64,000 nt of DNA from Ursus arctos (taxonomy: Eukaryota; Chordata; Mammalia; Carnivora; Ursidae): positions 25,477,772-25,541,771 of the forward strand of contig NW_026622874.1 of NCBI RefSeq assembly GCF_023065955.2. The letters run 5' to 3'. The number at the start of each line of letters is the position of its first letter. The first letter of the stretch is position 1. The position numbers were made by a program, and so were the translations under genes. Positions 22,001-34,100 of this stretch are shown in pieces. The notes below the pieces were generated by a model. That model searched no databases and was not told the DNA's origin. It saw only the letters and a program-made list of their open reading frames with translations.

Positions 22001-25000
22001 CTAACTAGCCGCTTCTCACAGAAACAGCTCCCTTGCCCTTCCTGAGAAAGTAGTGTGAAGAAAATTCAGTGAGTGGGTTCTTCTCCTTCTCTTGTTAAAA
22101 CCCTCACAAATCTCAAACAGATGACACTGTTATATGGTCCTCCGTCTTTTTGTTGTTCTCTGTCCTGTTAATTGATTTACTTGGAATGCCTAGTGATTTT
22201 AAATATTTAGTTCCAGATATTTACAAATGGTTCCTAATTGAAGAAGTTGTCTCACTAGAGTCTCACACATCATTAGCTGTGTCTCGTGGCTCTTGAAACT
22301 GATCAGGAATCCCAAGTTCTCTTGAAAATTCTGGTTACCATTAATATTTGGCTAGTTTGTGACACGTGATGTTTTCTACTCTCCTTTCATGCCTTCTTTT
22401 GCAGGCTAGCACTAAGCTGAAATGAAGTCGGGGGATGTTTTAAACTTTGAGGGACCCCACATGCTGCTATTAAAATAGGGTTCCTTGAGACACTGTAGGT
22501 TCTGGCTTTGAGATGTGAACCATTGCTGATAGTTCCCACCTTTGTAATTCCTTGAAATGTTTGTCTTAGAACTGCAAAGTAATGACTACTTTGCCTTTCT
22601 TATGTATGTGCCACTAACTGAAAACTAAAGATGAAACCTCTTAAAAAATAAGAGCTCAAGAGTGGAATAAGCCAGGTCACTGGCCCGGGCCTGTGGGGTG
22701 TTGAATGTTATCCTGGGATTGCTTTGTGGCATTTTTCTGATTCCTGCCATTTCTTTGATGTCTTTTTCAGAACATGCTTGAGGGCTCCTTGATTTCACTC
22801 TGTGCTGCTAGAATTGAATCCATCCATGTTCCCCTCCTCCCCTCAAGTCTGACTATCAATGTCTTAGGAGGTGTGGTTATGAAAGTGTGGTGCTTGGATC
22901 TCAAGGGATTCTCACCCCTTTCACAGAAGAGTCCCTGAGCTTAAAACGCTTTTCGTAATAACTCAGATGTGGTTTGCTTTTACCATTGTGCTGACATTTA
23001 CACCAATGATTGAAAAAGCGGTGGCAGGTAGAACTGCCTAGGTCAGGGCAGTGGTACCAAACTGACTAGTCGTCATTGTGTTCCTCCCTCGCAGTGAAAA
23101 AGAAAAAAAAGTCATATTCCCTTGAAAGTGTTCTTCATTGAAACAGTAAAAATTATTAATTGTATCAAATCTTGATCCTCAAAGACATGTTCATTTTTTT
23201 AAAGTTATAATTTACCTTCGGTAAAATTGATCCTAATTTTTAGTGTACAGTTCTTCAGAATTTAGCAAATGGATACAGTTGTGTGTAACCACCACCTCCA
23301 CAAATAAGATATAAGACAGATCCATCCCCCTAAAGGTTTCTCTGTGTCCCTTTGTAACCGAACTAATGTGAGTTTGCTCCTTGGTGAGTCACAGATAAAA
23401 ACTACAGCAGGTGATATAATGAGCACTGGGTGTTATATTTAACTGATGAATCACTGAACTCTACCTCTGAAACTAATAATACGCTATATGTTAATTAATT
23501 GAATTTAAATAAAGTCAAATAAAAAAACATACTACATCAAGTAAGTTGTTGGCACAAAGGAAACTCTATTTGCAGCAAATAAGGAGATCACAGGGAATAA
23601 CTTCCAAAGTTGTGACTCCCTGAGCAAGTGTTGGATGGGTTCCTTTTATTTAGGGTTAGGATGAATATTTTAAAAGGGGAGCCTTGTCATATGTAGAGGT
23701 GGGTAGAGGGTTGCACATGTGCCTTCAGAAAACATGCCTATGTGTACATTGTATGTTATGTAAATGAGGCTTGTGCTCCTCCTTGGCTGAAGATTTTAAT
23801 ATTATAATGAAGCAAAGGTAGTTGTTGGTCATTCTAGAGGTGACTCCATGGTCCATCTACGCAGGGTTGAGTTGGGGGTTACGCTCAAACTGGTCTGGGT
23901 GGTCTCGGCTGACTGGAGGTCTTGTTAGGTTAGTCGCTATCGCTTGAGGGCTGGTGGTTTTCAATTTGTGGCAATTATGACTAAAGCTACTATAAGAATT
24001 TGCAGATGGTTGTGTGAATGTAAGTTTTCATGTCACCTACAAGCGAGGTTGTTTGGTCATATGGTAAACATGTTTACAAAAGAGCCACATTATTTTCCAA
24101 AGTGGTTGTATCAGTTTGCATTCCCACTAGAAATGCATGAGAGTTCAGTTACTCCACCACCTGGTCAGCACTTTGGCATTCAGTCATTTGTCGTGGTATC
24201 TCATTGTGGATTTAATTTGCATTTTTCTAATAACTAATGGTAGTGGACATCTTGTATGCTGAGCTGTCATCTGTATGTCATCTTTGGTAAAGTGACTATT
24301 CACATCTTTTGCCCATTTCCCTTACCCCCCACCCCATTTCTTAATTGGGTTTGTTTTAGTTTTGTTAAATTTTGAGAGTTTTAAAAAAATTATATTCTAG
24401 ATAAAAGACATTGATCAGTTTTTTAATTCATAAACGTTTTCTCCCAGCCTTAGTACACATTTTGCTGATCTGCGTGACAAACTGAGAGTATGCCGAAGCA
24501 CTTTTGCTGTATTGTGAAATAAGATGGCTGTCTCTGGGAAAAGCAATTTGTGATTGAGTTGCTAGCTGAAATAGCTCCTTTTTTTCCCTCCACAGACTCT
24601 CATTTTTACTTGAAAGAATGCCTGGCAAACTCGCTATTGCACATGTTCTCAGATTTCACAATTATCTAAAAAGTACTTGAGATATTTTCCCAAAAATGAA
24701 GAAAGTGAACTTGTCACTTAATAGAAAACAATTGACAGGTTTTTTGCTGATGATAAAAGTAGAGCCTTTTTTTAAAAATAAAATTTTGGAAAGCTTGCGT
24801 CAACTCCTATCATCTTATAGGTTCCTGATAGTTAAGTTTTTCTGATGAGATTGGTGGTGATATTATATGATTTGGGATATTGTGTAATGAAAAGAGTCAG
24901 CATTTGCAAGACTTCTGGTCCTCAGTAAACTGATACTTTCCAGATGACCAGTATATGTGATAAAATCAAACATGGGTAGGTAAAAGATCCATTCAAAATA

Positions 25001-28000
25001 CAAGGTAGGGCAATGGATTGTAATATATGAAGAGTTCAAAATGTCTTTGATACAGTTTCAGGTTCCACATTGCAACTAACCTTTAAGAAACTGCCACTTT
25101 ATTGAGTTTTGGTTTAGGGTCAAAAAAGAATATGTACAATTATCTAAACAGTCTATTAAAATATTCCTCCCTTTTCCATCTGTCTATCTGTATGAGGCTG
25201 GATTTTCCTCATATACTTGAATAAAACATGTCAAGAGACTGAATGTAGAAGGAGATATGAGAATCCAGCTGTCTTCTGTTAAACCAGATACTAAAGAGAT
25301 CTGCAAACATATAAAACAGTGTAATTTTTTTTGTTTTGAAAATTTTTTTGCAAAAACATTATATTAACATGTAGGTAGTTCATTATGTTTGATTACTTGA
25401 TAAATACTTTGTAAACATCTGTTTGAATTTCTAATATGGTAAATGGCAATAGATAAAGAGCACACATCAGTCTAGCTTCTTTGGGGTCTTCAGTAATTCT
25501 GAAGAGCGCAGAGGAGCCCTGAGACCAAAAGAGTGTAGGGATTGCTACTTAAGAGAGTTTAATTTGAGGGGCGCCTGGGTGGCACAGCGGTTAAGCGTCT
25601 GCCTTTGGCTCAGGGCGTGATCCCGGCGTTATGGAACCGAGCCCCACATCAGGCTCCTCCGCTATGAGCCTGCTTCTTCCTCTCTCACTCCCCCTGTTTG
25701 TGTTCCCTCTCTTGCTGGCTTTCTCTATCTCTGTCGAATAAATAAATAAAATCTTTAAAAAAAAAAAGAGAGTTTAATTTGAGCATATGGTTGTGTTCTG
25801 GGGGTGGAGAATGTGGTATGCCCTGGCCTGAGGCTTTCTTCGGTTTAAGGCTTCTAGTTCTCAAAAAGGAATTTATATATGTACTTGACAGAATTGTTAA
25901 TTTTTATATTCTTTAAAATGAGATATTATAGATACCTCTTTAACTCTGTCTTCTATTCTCATAATTGATGTTCAACACTTAGAAATAAACCAAGTACCTG
26001 GTATTATGGGAAGATGTGTACCTCTTTCTCTACCAAATCAGCCAGAAACCTTACGAGAAAGTAAAAACACGTACTTAGTCTCTCCCCTTTTTATGTTAAG
26101 AGTTTCTCACTAGCACTGAAAGTATAAGGCTGATGTGGAAGGAACAATGAGAGGACTCTGCTAACCCGTCAGCTGGGTGTTGAACAGACCTGGGGTGATG
26201 TCACTGTTGGCCGTATAGCTCAGTGATGTGTTCAGCCTGACCCCATAGCTGTATTCTCCATTTTAATGGTCTAATGAGTATTCTCAAACTGAAATATTAT
26301 TGTAAGGCACTTTTCTTCATTTTATTAGTGCTTTATCTTCTGGTACTTAAACTGTCAGAGGGAATAGGACGCATACGCAGTTTCTGTCTTAAAGCTGTAG
26401 GCAGCAAACATCCTGAGTGAACACCCAGAAGAACTAGTTAAGAAATCATTGAAGGATCAAAACAGATCTCTTCCTTTCGGTGCATGAAGATTATAATTTT
26501 TGCATACAAGAGACCAAATAATTATAAAATGATTCTTTTTTGGTTTTTATATGCAGTAATAGTCAATTATAACATTTAAATTGTGGCTATCGGCCCATTG
26601 TTAGGAGGCCAAGTTCTTTTTTTGTTTTTCTCTTCTGTGTCGGAAATTTGCATTTCTGAAAAGTTATAGTGTCATTCTCACTACAGCAGTATAGAATGCT
26701 ACCTCAAAAGTGGTTGGTCTTTTTTTTTTTTTTTAATGTGTATCACTTCTATTTATTTTTATTTTATTTATTTATATTTATATTTCTTTTATTTATTTAT
26801 TTATTTATTTTCCAAGTTTTAATTTAATTTTCAGTTAGTTAACATACAATGTAATACTAGTTTCAGGTGTAGAATTTAGTGTTTCATTCTGCTAAATGAA
26901 ACAAGTCAGTCAGAGAAAGACAAATATCATATGATTTCGCTCATATATGGAATTTAAGAAACAAAACAAATGAGCAAAGTTAAGGAAAAAAAAAAGACAA
27001 ACCAAGAAACAGACTCTTAATTATAAGAGAACAAACTGATGGTTACCAGAGGGAAGGGGGGTGGGAGGGATGGGGGAAGTAGGTAAAGGGAATTAAGAGC
27101 ACACTTATCATGATGAGCACTGAGTAATGTATGAAATTGTTGAATCACTGTATTGTACACCTGAAACTCACCTAACACTGGCTGTTAACTATACTAGAAT
27201 TTAAAAAATTTTTTAAAGTCAGATTAAAATCCTTCCCTTCTGAAAGACTAACTGCATGAGTAACCCTTCCTCAGCCCTTTTTACCCTCACTACCCCTCAC
27301 CCCCCCCCCCCCAAAGAAAAGGAAAGCTGTGTTAGGACTTGTTCATGTGAATATAAATTACTGTCACACCAAATGGCAGCATGTGTGAATGTTAGTGGCA
27401 CTTTAGTTGATTTGTAGGATTGCTTCTTATATGACTTTTAAGTATAGGCTGTTCAGAGAAACATTAAATTTTGTCCTCAGTAAACCTGATATAGCATTTA
27501 AGTACTGACTATTTTATTCCAAGATCAGCTGAGAACATAATAGTGTTATTTTAAAGGTTTGAACTTTGGTATTTGTTCACGAAGAGCCTTCTATAAAGAT
27601 CTAAACACACTTTTGGGAATGGTAGTTGCTGAAGATGGTATGTGATCACAAGTGTTAACTTAGGTCAGGCAGTAGTTAACTTGTTCATGGAACATGTTGT
27701 CTGTGATTTCAGCCCTTTCCCCTCTCCTTGATTACAGAGAGGTACAGAAAGCAGTCAACACTGCCCAGGGATTATTTCAGAGATGGACAGAGCTCCTCCA
27801 GGACCCCTCCACAGCAACAAGGGAAGAAATCGACTGGACCACCAACGAGCTGAGAAACAACCTCCGGAGCATAGAGTGGGATCTCGAGGACCTTGACGAG
27901 ACCATCAATATCCTTTTCTATGATGCCTCTGCCTTTGGGGTCAACAGAAAAGTGAACACGTTTTTATCCAGATGTCTCAAGTACATCAATTAGATATTTC

Positions 28001-31000
28001 CTTTTATAATCGATTGATGTTGCTCTTATTTGTACCATGACACTCTTGAAATAATTGCCCAGTAAGCTAAGGTGTAGGGGCCACCTTCTTCTACGGTGCA
28101 TGATAAATCCAGCAACATGGAGACAGTGTGGTGCAGTGGTTATAAGCTCGGACCCTGGGGCAGACCATGTGTTCAAGTCCTGGCTACATCAGTTACTGAT
28201 TGTGTGACTTTGGGCGCCTTGCTCTCTGCTTCAGTTTCCAGACAGTTCCTGTCTCTTAGGGTTGTTGAAAGTTGAGCAGGTAACTGTGGGGCCTGACATG
28301 CAGTGAGCTTCTGTGAGTGTTAGTCATTATTCCATAAAGGTGTATACAGACCAGTGTCCTACATTGTTAATTAGAAACCAAAAGAAAATCCTTTTGTGGA
28401 CTGTCATTTTCCTGGTCAAGAAGTGGTGTTACAATGCCAGTGTCCATGAGAGAGGTATTTTGTACCATGAAACTGCATTTAGTAAAGTCAGGTCTGTTCT
28501 GTTAAGTCATGCTATCAATGGGAGGTCTGCTGACCTGACTGACAAACCAGAGAATGATGACCTTTTTTCAGCTGGAAAAATTCCAGTTAATCAAAAATTT
28601 TGAAGATATGCCAGTTGTGTGTTCTCAGTTCTCTCTTGTTCTCTCTGTAAGTGTAATCTAGGAAACCAGCTTTTCAGGTTCATAGGCAGTTAATAAGTGG
28701 AGGGCATAATCTATTTATATTTCTATTCATCATAGTGACCCTGGGTGCATTTTAAATTATTTAAAAAGTGTATTGATAAAAATTAGTGGAACAAAATGTG
28801 CGAGTGGGTGGGATCAAAAGCACAGGTACAGGGAGATACGTTGAGATGGAGGGAAGAGAAGAAGACTGGAGAGACAGAGAAATTGTGAGAGAAAGGGCAG
28901 AATAACAGATACATGCACACCTTGGAGATACTGAGGGTTCGTTTCCAGGCCACCACAGTAGGGTGAGTATCTTGGTCTCAGTAAAGTGACTCAAGTGAAT
29001 TTTTTGGGTTTCCTGGTGCATGTAAAAGTTGTCTGCTCCATACTGTAGTCTGTTAAGTGCGCAATAGTATTTTGTCTAAAAGCAATGTATATACCTTAAT
29101 TTAAAAATACTTGATTGCTAAAAAAGTCTCGTCATCATCTAAGCTTTCAGTGAGTCACAATCACAGATCACCATAACAAGTATAATAATGAAAAAGCTTG
29201 AAATACTGTGAGAATTACCAAAATGTGACAGAGACAGGAAGTGAGTGAATGCTATCGGAAAAATGGCGCCCATACACTTGCTCGACACAGGGTTGCCAGA
29301 AGCCTTCAGTTTGTAAAACACACAATGTCTGCTAAGTGTAGTAAAACAAAGCACAATAAAATGAGGTATGCCTGTGTATTCATCATTCATTCAGCAAATA
29401 ATCATTGAGTGTACTATGTGTTGGATATTTTGTTAGTTACTGAGATTGGATTGATAAAGCAAAACAGTGTACCAGCCCTCATAGAATTTATGGTGGAGTA
29501 TAGTGAGGGGCTCAGGGGACAGGGGAACAGACATTAATAACAACCCTATATATTTGCAGACTGTAAGAGAAAAGACCAGAGAGCCATGTGAGTGTCTGAC
29601 ATGGGGCAGCAGGACCAGGCTGGGAGTGAGGAGATTCGGGGAAGCTTTGCTGAAGAAGCCTCAACCTCTAGATTAATAAGCAGGGTTAGCTTCTTGACAT
29701 AAATGGAATGGTTTGGAGCAGCAGATGAAAAAGGCTTGCAAAGCCGTCATGGGAAAGGCGATCTAGAGTCAGAAGAGAGTAGATAAGAGTGCTGGCAGGC
29801 ATCTGGAAAAGCCCAGCTCAGCTGTGGTCAGCCCGCCATGGGTTTGTAGTGAACCCAGTCGGCAGGGGCTGTGTTTCTTAATCTGGTGGGTCTTCTCCAC
29901 TCAGAGGCACAGAGATCTTCACAGCTGTGAGAGGAGAAAGTTTGAGAGTGATGTGTGTCGAGTTGACTGTGTTTTAAGAAACATCAAGCCAGATTTTATT
30001 GCTTACCTGTGAGAGATTTTGTGGTTTGTTAGGTTTTTAATGATGAAATTGCTTTCCCTTGACTTTTTGACCCACGCATAGTTGAAGCAAACCCTAGAAA
30101 ATTCAACCTTGATGCGACTGAATTGAGTATAAGAAAAACCTTCATCACAAGTACTCGGCAAGTTGTCAGGGTAAGGAATATGAGCTTATTGTGGTATTTT
30201 TGCAAGAAGTCGCCACACTTCTCAGAACTCTTTTTCTTAATTATAAACTAAGGGGTCAACTCTGAAACTGCTTTTTAGTATGCCAGTTTCCCTCATAATT
30301 TCTCTGATTCAAATAAATTTGTTTTTAGTATTGTCTGGCTTATTTCTTGGAGCAAAAATGAGAGTAGATGACTGGCTTTGGGGAGGTTACTTGTCCATTG
30401 CTCTCGTTTCTCCAAACCATTTGTCTTTTTGCCTCTTTATTTCACTGTATACTGTATTTTTGGACAAAAGGAAGAATTACTATTGTAGAAACCATTTGGT
30501 TTCTTGATTGATTGGTAATCACTTTGCATTGTGAAGAGTGACTCTTACCCAGTTTGGATAGCGGCCTCTTCCACCATCTGAATTGCTTCTGGAACTTTTG
30601 CAACCCATGTTACTGACATTTCTATATACAAGTGCTTGACAGCCTTTCAGGAGCTGTCTAGAGCAAGCATCCATCAGAGTGTAAAACACCACTCCAAGTG
30701 AACAAGTCTCTAGTCTCAAATTATATAGCTAATAACCTATTGTTAAAAAAAAAAACTGAGAGAAAATATCATTTAAGTCAAATCTCGTCTCCTTGAGATA
30801 TGTTTGTATTTTGAAACTATATGGCTAAGCCATTTGATTAGCATAACTAGATGTAAGAGAACCAGCTGTCTTTAACATATGTACTAGAAAGCAGCTTCCT
30901 TGAATAAAGAAACTTGGGATCAGACCAGCGCTAACATATGGCTTTTTAGGAGTCATCTCAGGCAGGAACCTTGGTATGTGTTTGCCAAAGACTTTGTGTC

Positions 31001-31083
31001 ATGTGATTTCCTTTTGAAATTATTTCAAATGGTAGGTTATCACTGAACTTTAATTCTTAAGTCTTCTTTTATTCATTTGTTGC

Positions 31084-31124
<41 letters not shown>

Positions 31125-34100
31125 AATTATTGTTAAATAAGCCCATACTTTGATGGGCCAGTAACCTTTTTGGACCTAGGTACACCATCTGTATACACTG
31201 AGCATGTGTGTTAGACACTCCTACTTTCTAGCCAGTTCAGAATGCTGTTCTGATAAAAAAGCCCCTTATTCCATTAAGGTAAGTCCCCAAATTATTTATT
31301 TTATAGATACAGTTTGCTTTTTTATTTTTTCTAATAGGTTTTCTGAAAGACACTGCTGTAGAGGCGGGTATTTAAGTGGTACCTGGCGGCGAAGCATAAA
31401 TTCTTGAACTCAGTCATTGTATTTATTCTTTTTGCAAGATAGTACCTGTAAATTTTGCAAATTGAAATTCAGAGGTAAATACATTGAAAGTTAAGTTGGT
31501 TGATATAATTGGAAGTAGAAACGAAAGTTCATTTTCTAATACCTGAAAAGGTTTTTTAAGTTCATGCTTTGAAAGAAGTATTCTAAATCAAGTCCGCACT
31601 TCACACATAGTGTTGCAGTCCTTCTAGAGTTGAGGTCTAAATCATACTCAACTGTATAATCCAACTGAGTAGTTTTAGTCATTCCTGTTTTAATTATGAC
31701 CCCGTTTTGGGAAGCTATTGTTGGCTAGTTGTAGGTTAACAGCACCTGAGCTGTGGTGATTCTTTATGTGTGTAAATAGCCTTCGATAATTTTGAAGTAA
31801 TCATTTTTACATTTGTGGAGTTATCTACACACCAGCAATTTTGCATGTGGGATTTTTCTGTTATGGAAATATGTTCCAGGAGTGACCTCGTTTTAGTTTC
31901 GTAGTGGAAGTTTTTGCAGTGTGTGGCAGAGGAATGAGCTGTTCGGAGACCTGAGTTCTAGGCTCATCTGTGACCTTAATAAATGTTCATCACAGCAAGT
32001 CAATTAGCTTCTTTGGTTCTGTGTTTTCTTTATCAGTTAAATGGTCCTCGCTGACATTCTCAAACTTAAACTTTCAAAGGAATGAGAACTATACTTCCCT
32101 GTGGGGGAAAAAGCCCAACTTGTCCCAACCCAAAAAGTGTTCACATTTCATTCTAAGTCAAGACAGACATGGTTAACCAAAAAGGGTGAGGTGTATGGTG
32201 TGCGTACAGAGGACATTGGGGCGTGAGACCTCTGAGTGGGAAGAACTGGGATATATAGTGTCCCGTTCTTTCAGTTTGGAAGACACCATGAGATGGGAAC
32301 AGGAGCATAAATAACCAGGACATTTATTGTTCTTTTGAGTTCTGAACCAGATTGTATTGGTACGGCTTCTTGACTGCTGGTTCTAAGTTTCATGTGTTAG
32401 AAAAATGATTGATTATGTTTTTGGCCTGACAGGTTATCACAGAATGCTTACAACTGTTTAGTAACTTAGCTTAAAATTCTAAATCCTAATAAGAAGGTAA
32501 TCTGTTGCATGGTATCTCACAACTTTTAACGTCCGTAGAAAAAATGCCATCCTGGAAGTGAAAGCCTGGTGCTTTACCTGCTGCCATGGCCACACACAGG
32601 ATGCACACCACATAGCTGTTGGAGAAGTCATGGCCAGCGGGGCTAACTGCCCCTCCCCCCACACATGTATTTTATTAAGCAGAAACTTTAAAAACTGGAA
32701 CTTTTTTTTTTTTTAAAGATTTTATTTATTTATTTGACAGAGATAGAGACAGCCAGCGAGAGAGGGAACACAAGCAGGGGGAGTGAGAGAGGAAGAAGCA
32801 GGCTCATAGCAGAGGAAGGAGCCTGATGTGGGGCTCGATCCCATAACGCCAGGATCACGCCCTGAGCCGAAGGCAGACGCTCAACCGCTGTGCCACCCAG
32901 GCGCCCCTAAAAACTGGAACTTTTAAAATATGTATTTCATGAAAGTAATGCATGTTCATTAAAGAAAATTAGAAAAATGTTAATAAGAGGAAAAAATAGA
33001 AAAAGAAGCCTAAGCTCAAATCTCATAGTCATTTTCTTAACGCGTGACAGTTGTATTCTTACATCATTGTGATCATACTGTTAAGCAGTCATAAGCATTT
33101 TTTATTTTCCTTCTTAAAATTAAAGGTAATCCATACTTGCTGTTTTTAAAATGCAGATAATTTTGCTGTATGAGAAGGGTGCAAATTCCCCCCCTCCATT
33201 CTGTAATTCCACTCCCTAGAAATAATCACTGTTAACAGTTTTACATATTATCTCTAGCCATTATATGACCCTGAAATAGGCTCTTAAAGGAAATGACACA
33301 TTATTCTGGGTTTACTCTAAGATACTATTTCTTGTTTGGATCTGCTGCTTATTTCTGTTTCTCTTTCATATTATAAATAACACTGCAGTGTACATCTTTG
33401 CTTTGTTGTTGTTATTGTTATATATTTTACGTGGTCTTTTTTTTTTTAAGATTTTATTTTTAAGTAATCTCCACACCCAACATGGGGTTCTAACTCACAA
33501 CCCAGAGATCAAGAGTCACACGCTCTACCGACTGAGCCAGCCAAGTACCCCTTTTATATTGTTTTCTTAAAATAAATCCTAGTAGTGGAATTGCTAGGTC
33601 AAGGCCGTGAATATTTGATACAAATATCACAGCTCATGACACAAAATGTCAAGTTTTTTCAGATCCAGTTCACCTTCCAGCCATTGTTCCAGAACAGTAG
33701 TGTTTTGTTGTTTTTTACATTTTTATTGAAGTATAACAATAGAGAAAAGTACATGTATCCCAAAAATACAGCGTGAAGAGTTTATAAACTGATCACAACC
33801 ATGGAAACAGCACCCAGAAGCATTCCAGAACACTCCCGGCACCCCCTGGAAGCTTTCTTGTGCCCCCTTACAGTCTTTAATTCCCTGCCATTGTCCTGAC
33901 TTCTAACAGCAAAAACGCATTCTACAGCTGAAGTTCAAAGTTTAATTGAATTTCAGTTACTTTTTCCATACACGTGTGTTGATATTTTCATTATGCAAGT
34001 AATGTTCATTGTTTTGAAAAAAGACTATTATAAAATGTATTAAGTGCATTTTTTAAAGCATATATTATCCAAACCAATGAACATTTCAGATATTTGCTCT

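Larger units (their letters stand above)
10059..27737 (+). other. STX6: STX6 intron 1 (17.7 kb)
   Basis: A GTGAGT donor and a TTACAG acceptor bound this phase-2 intron. It holds eight sense and one antisense SINEC copies, a 424-bp tandem duplication, an RPS15A processed pseudogene, MIR, L2, L1 and LTR fragments. I recognise no other gene. Stretches 18170-20380, 20950-23190 and 24440-25550 look like unique intronic sequence with no clear element. Confidence 0.9.
27908..30075 (+). other. STX6: STX6 intron 2: AT-AC intron of the minor (U12) spliceosome
   Basis: The donor is ATATCCTTTT (27908-27917), a perfect U12-type 5' splice site. The acceptor is CCCAC ending at 30075. A branch-site match TCCCTTGAC (30055-30063) differs from the TTCCTTRAY consensus at one base and places the branch A (30062) 13 nt from the end, as minor introns require. 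Splicing here gives A+GC (Ser) then ATA GTT GAA, matching the known DETISIVEA junction; GT-AG options do not. The intron holds a MIR (28120-28315), a Tigger-type DNA element (28912-29376) and an old repeat-like stretch (29390-29650). Confidence 0.95.

Noticed and set aside
27694..27993. Single-exon small protein starting [14 protein letters not shown]
   Set aside because: The first 14 codons lie in the intron before the acceptor at 27737, and the last 28 read into the AT-AC intron. The real coding part is STX6 exon 2.
30076..30085. A GT-AG acceptor at the CATAG ending at 30081
   Set aside because: Using it would drop the serine and isoleucine codons and needs a GT donor that is absent. The CAC end at 30075 restores the frame and the known residues.
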